From: Eremophila alpestris peregrina | Lineage: Eukaryota > Chordata > Aves > Passeriformes > Alaudidae | DNA: 64,000 nucleotides | Assembly: GCA_009792885.1 (NCBI GenBank) | Contig: WMCF01000088.1 | Coordinates: 1,408,642 to 1,472,641, forward strand | Direction of reading: 5' to 3' | Shown: piece by piece, positions 61,001 to 64,000 of the stretch | How the letters are laid out: each line of letters opens with the position of its first letter | How positions within the stretch are numbered: position 1 is the stretch's first letter | Position numbers and translations under genes: made by a program | The notes under the pieces: model-generated | Told to the model about the DNA's origin: nothing | Database searches by the model: none | What the model saw: the letters and a program-made list of their open reading frames with translations, nothing else

Positions 61001-64000
61001 TGTGCTTATAAAACAGAGGTTGCAAAACGCCTTCCCAGTAGCTTTGATGAGGGTTACACACCCACAGAGGGTGAGGGAGATGGTGTCAGGAAAGCACAGT
61101 TTTTGTGGACCTGCAGCCAAAAGCACAGGTGGAGGATTGCCCTGACAGGGTGTTTGAAAGGGGCAGCCAGGAGTGGGAGTGGTGTCAGAGCACAGGAGGC
61201 TCTTTGAGCTCTGTCCTGGCAGCTTTGATAAATTGAAAGTCCTTTGACTCTTCGTGGGATGCACAGCCAGTCTTTTCAAATTCCAGTGTGGGTTGATTGC
61301 ATTTTCTTTATTCTTATGTGTAGGACCCTGTGTAGGATTGTGTCAGCCTTTGGGGAGGGTGGGAGCTGGATAGGGGTTTTGTGGGCAGGAGCTGCTGGCT
61401 CTGTGATGTTACATGTGGGGTTGGCCTTGCTGGACTTGCCAGAGAATTTAGATGTTGCTGGAAAAGTTTTTGTGGCCATTGGTGACCACCTACTCTCTTT
61501 TCTGCTGTGGGAAATGTGATCTTGAAGACTTGTGATCTCTCCAAAGCCATGGATTTCTAGTCCATGGTATCAGTTCAGCTTCACGAGATGGACAGCCTTC
61601 TGAGTAAAGGTATAAACCCATAAAGCATTCCAGGATAAGAAGGGATAAAAAAAATGTGCTGTGGAAATTATAATACTAATTACATTACATTAGTACAGAG
61701 GAGCTAATAGCTCTCCTTGCTCCATAGCAACTGCTGTGCTTTGTCACAGGTACTGCTGTGGGAAAAGGCAGATGAAAGGGTTAAAGTGTGTTGTTCAGGA
61801 GGACTCCAGACCTGCTCTCTTCCCAGTCTTGTACTGAAGCTGTGTGACTTAAAGCACTGTGGGGTCAGTGGGATGGCAGGCTTGACCCTACAGTGTGAGA
61901 GGGGGGTGAAAGCCAGTCCCAGAGGGAGCTTGCAAAGCCTTTTTACAGTTGTGTTTGGGTCACTCTGCCTCCTCCCGAGTCACTTCCCCAGCCTCTGGTA
62001 CAGACTGGTTTATCTCTTAATCTGGCCATGTAATAAAATACTACAGGTGAATTAAAAGATGTTTTTATTAGGGCAATTCTGGCTTACTGCGAGCAATCTA
62101 AAAATAGACTGTGGATATTTGTGATCTTTAGAGACATTAGCCTATCTTTAAAAAACAAGTAAGGAATGAAATATTTTATACACAGCTCTCAGAGCTGTAT
62201 GAAAAAAAGCAGACTACAAAGCACAGCGCAAGAAAATTGATTCATCATCAATTTATTGCATGAAGCTCTAGGCAAGCCCATCTCAAGACAGAACAGAGAT
62301 CTATAAAATCTTTTCATCTGAAACTATGAATTAAATTGGGAGGAACTGCTGATGAGAGGCCAGAACCAACTCTTAAAACAGACATTCTTTTGGGAATGGG
62401 TCTTCTGCTGCAGCAAGGTTTTCACCTGCCAGGGATGTGGAGCTCGATTCTTATTACTCTATTTCTCTCTTTACTGTGAGTCTGGTTTATGCAGGAGCAA
62501 GCCTGCAATACTCCCCCTATTCTCTCCACCCTTGATTTCAGCATAATTTTTCCTTTCTTCATCAGTGTGCCTTGTTAATCTTGCAGTTTCTTTTCCTGAC
62601 ACGTTCTCCTCTTCTTCTATTGTGTGTGCAGATTCTTTAAACCTCCTACTAACCAGGAAACTTACCTTTTTCAGCTGGAAGCCTCTGAAAACAAGCTGAT
62701 GCATCTCCACTGTGAGATCACTATATAAATAAATAAAACTTCTTCATCTATTCCCTCCAAAGAAGCCAGTGAGACAATGCTCAAGAACTCCTGCCTGGTT
62801 CTTTTTTGGGGTTTTTTTTTTTGCATTGGGGGAAGCTGTATGATGTCAGCGACCTGTAATAAATAGCACTGCAATGAGAAGCGACAGCCTCATTCACCTT
62901 GCATCCATGCAGAAACAACTGAGCACTCTTTCCATGCCATGGGAAAAAAGAAAAAAAAAATGTGAGGAAGAAGGGAATTAAAGAAAAGAATTGACCTTGG
63001 CTTGCAGTTGCTCTAGCAGGAAGCAGCCTACCAGTGAGACACTGAAGTTTTGGTGTCACACTGCCTGTGTTAGTGCAAACTGTGCAGCCCAGAGTGCATG
63101 AAACACAGCCTGGGTCTTCTTCCTGCTGCCTGGAAGTGTTGTTAGCCAAGCTCTTAATTGGCAAAAGACAGTGGTTTGGAAGGCTGAAGTATTTTAAGAG
63201 ATTGTGGGGAGGGTAGAAAGAAGGGCTTGCACAATAATGAGGTGCACTGTAGTCAGACCACTTCTCTGCACTTGGTTATTTTTTCATCTCCTGGATTTGT
63301 CAGAATTTATGGTGATGTTAAGCTAAGTCGGAGGTTTTGTTGCAAATATGCTAAATAAGAGGGGAGAAATGTAAAAGGCCTTTAAGAGTACTGGTTGAAA
63401 GCAGACTGGAGGGAATGTACTTTTGTACATCTTTCTGTTTGTAACACTTGCTGTTAAATCTGTGGATGGTTTTCTTCATTGCTTTCTTTTTGGGGTGGTT
63501 GATTTTTGAGGTTTGTAAAACATCTACCAAAAACATTGATAGGGTTATTCTGTGCTGGGGTTTTATATCAGCAGGTACCTGCCCTTTCCCTGTGTGGATT
63601 CTCCATCTGTTTGTGTTTGTGCTGGGATAGCCAGAAAGTTTCTAGGGATTGGGAACCTCAAGCTCCACTGGCTTTGGGGTGCTGTGGGTCTGGATCCAGC
63701 GTTCCACATCCCCTCTCCTGGTAGCTTTTCATGGGAGCTGCTCATCCCCCTGGCTTTGCTGTGGGATCCAGCAGGTTGGGATGGCTAAAGCCCTCCTTTG
63801 CTTTGCCTGGGAAAGGGGAATGGCAGCTGTCACACTCTTTTAGCATCAGGCCACTGCTGAGCACAGTGCTGGTGCTCCTTTTTGTGTGTCTGTCTGTCTG
63901 TTGGCTGCTGCTGTCTCTATGGAGCTGCACAGGCTTGTGTTGGAGACGTGGGAAAAGAGCTCTTGCCTGCAAAGGTGTGGTTTCCCATGGCAAGGTGAGG

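Larger units (their letters stand above)
48321..64000 (+). other. Presumed first intron; no second exon recognised
   Basis: From the donor to the window end the sequence turns from CpG-rich to ordinary AT-leaning DNA. I found no convincing acceptor-exon-donor unit that continues the phase-1 frame and no recognisable protein domain. Contents are T-rich runs (49002-49018, 50350-50400, 56440-56470), an 88-base tandem repeat and an adapter artefact near 50.7-51.1 kb, a 33-base tandem duplication near 58.0 kb, and AT-rich blocks with palindromes near 54.8, 59.1 and 62.2 kb. The stretch 54.73-55.33 kb is AT-rich with several TAAT cores and is a candidate conserved element. Confidence 0.5.

Overview
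The window looks like nuclear DNA of a bird, most likely a passerine-type genome assembled from short reads. It is moderate in GC, sparse in interspersed repeats, and the only interspersed family I can name with confidence is the CR1 non-LTR retrotransposon, seen as 5'-truncated 3' ends. There are no bacterial-style operons. Nearly all open frames are chance frames in non-coding DNA, and several of the listed ones begin at non-ATG codons.

The one gene I can support is on the + strand in the right third. A strong CpG island (about 47.49-48.76 kb) holds GC boxes, a polypyrimidine CTC tract and a GGC-repeat 5' UTR. A 94-base first coding exon at 48218-48311 follows. It encodes a signal peptide and ends in a consensus phase-1 splice donor. 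A nine-codon upstream ORF lies just before it. Everything from 48312 to the end appears to be the first intron. No second exon is visible, so the gene cannot be named from this window.

Left of the island, 1-47.4 kb is intergenic or the far flank of this gene. It contains CR1 fragments near 18.5, 18.8-19.2, 23.9, 39.1 and 41.6-41.8 kb, and a possible solo LTR end near 7.3-7.7 kb. A decayed protein-like stretch lies on the minus strand at 19.2-19.7 kb. A small second CpG-rich island sits at about 34.8-35.05 kb. Homopolymer and ATTT-type simple repeats and several AT-rich blocks with homeodomain, POU or SOX-type motifs are also present; these are candidate regulatory DNA by inference only.

Three places are not biology. 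Two perfect 38-base Nextera/Tn5 mosaic-end junction adapters (37967-38004 and 50951-50988) are embedded in the sequence, each flanked by a direct duplication of host sequence (74 and 105 bases). The assembly gap at 27299-27329 is flanked by identical 55-base copies. These are assembly artefacts that create false duplications and false peptides. I see no convincing previously undescribed biological system in the window. The best leads are the unnamed signal-peptide gene with its uORF, the 34.9 kb island, and the unexplained protein-like relic at 19.2-19.7 kb.
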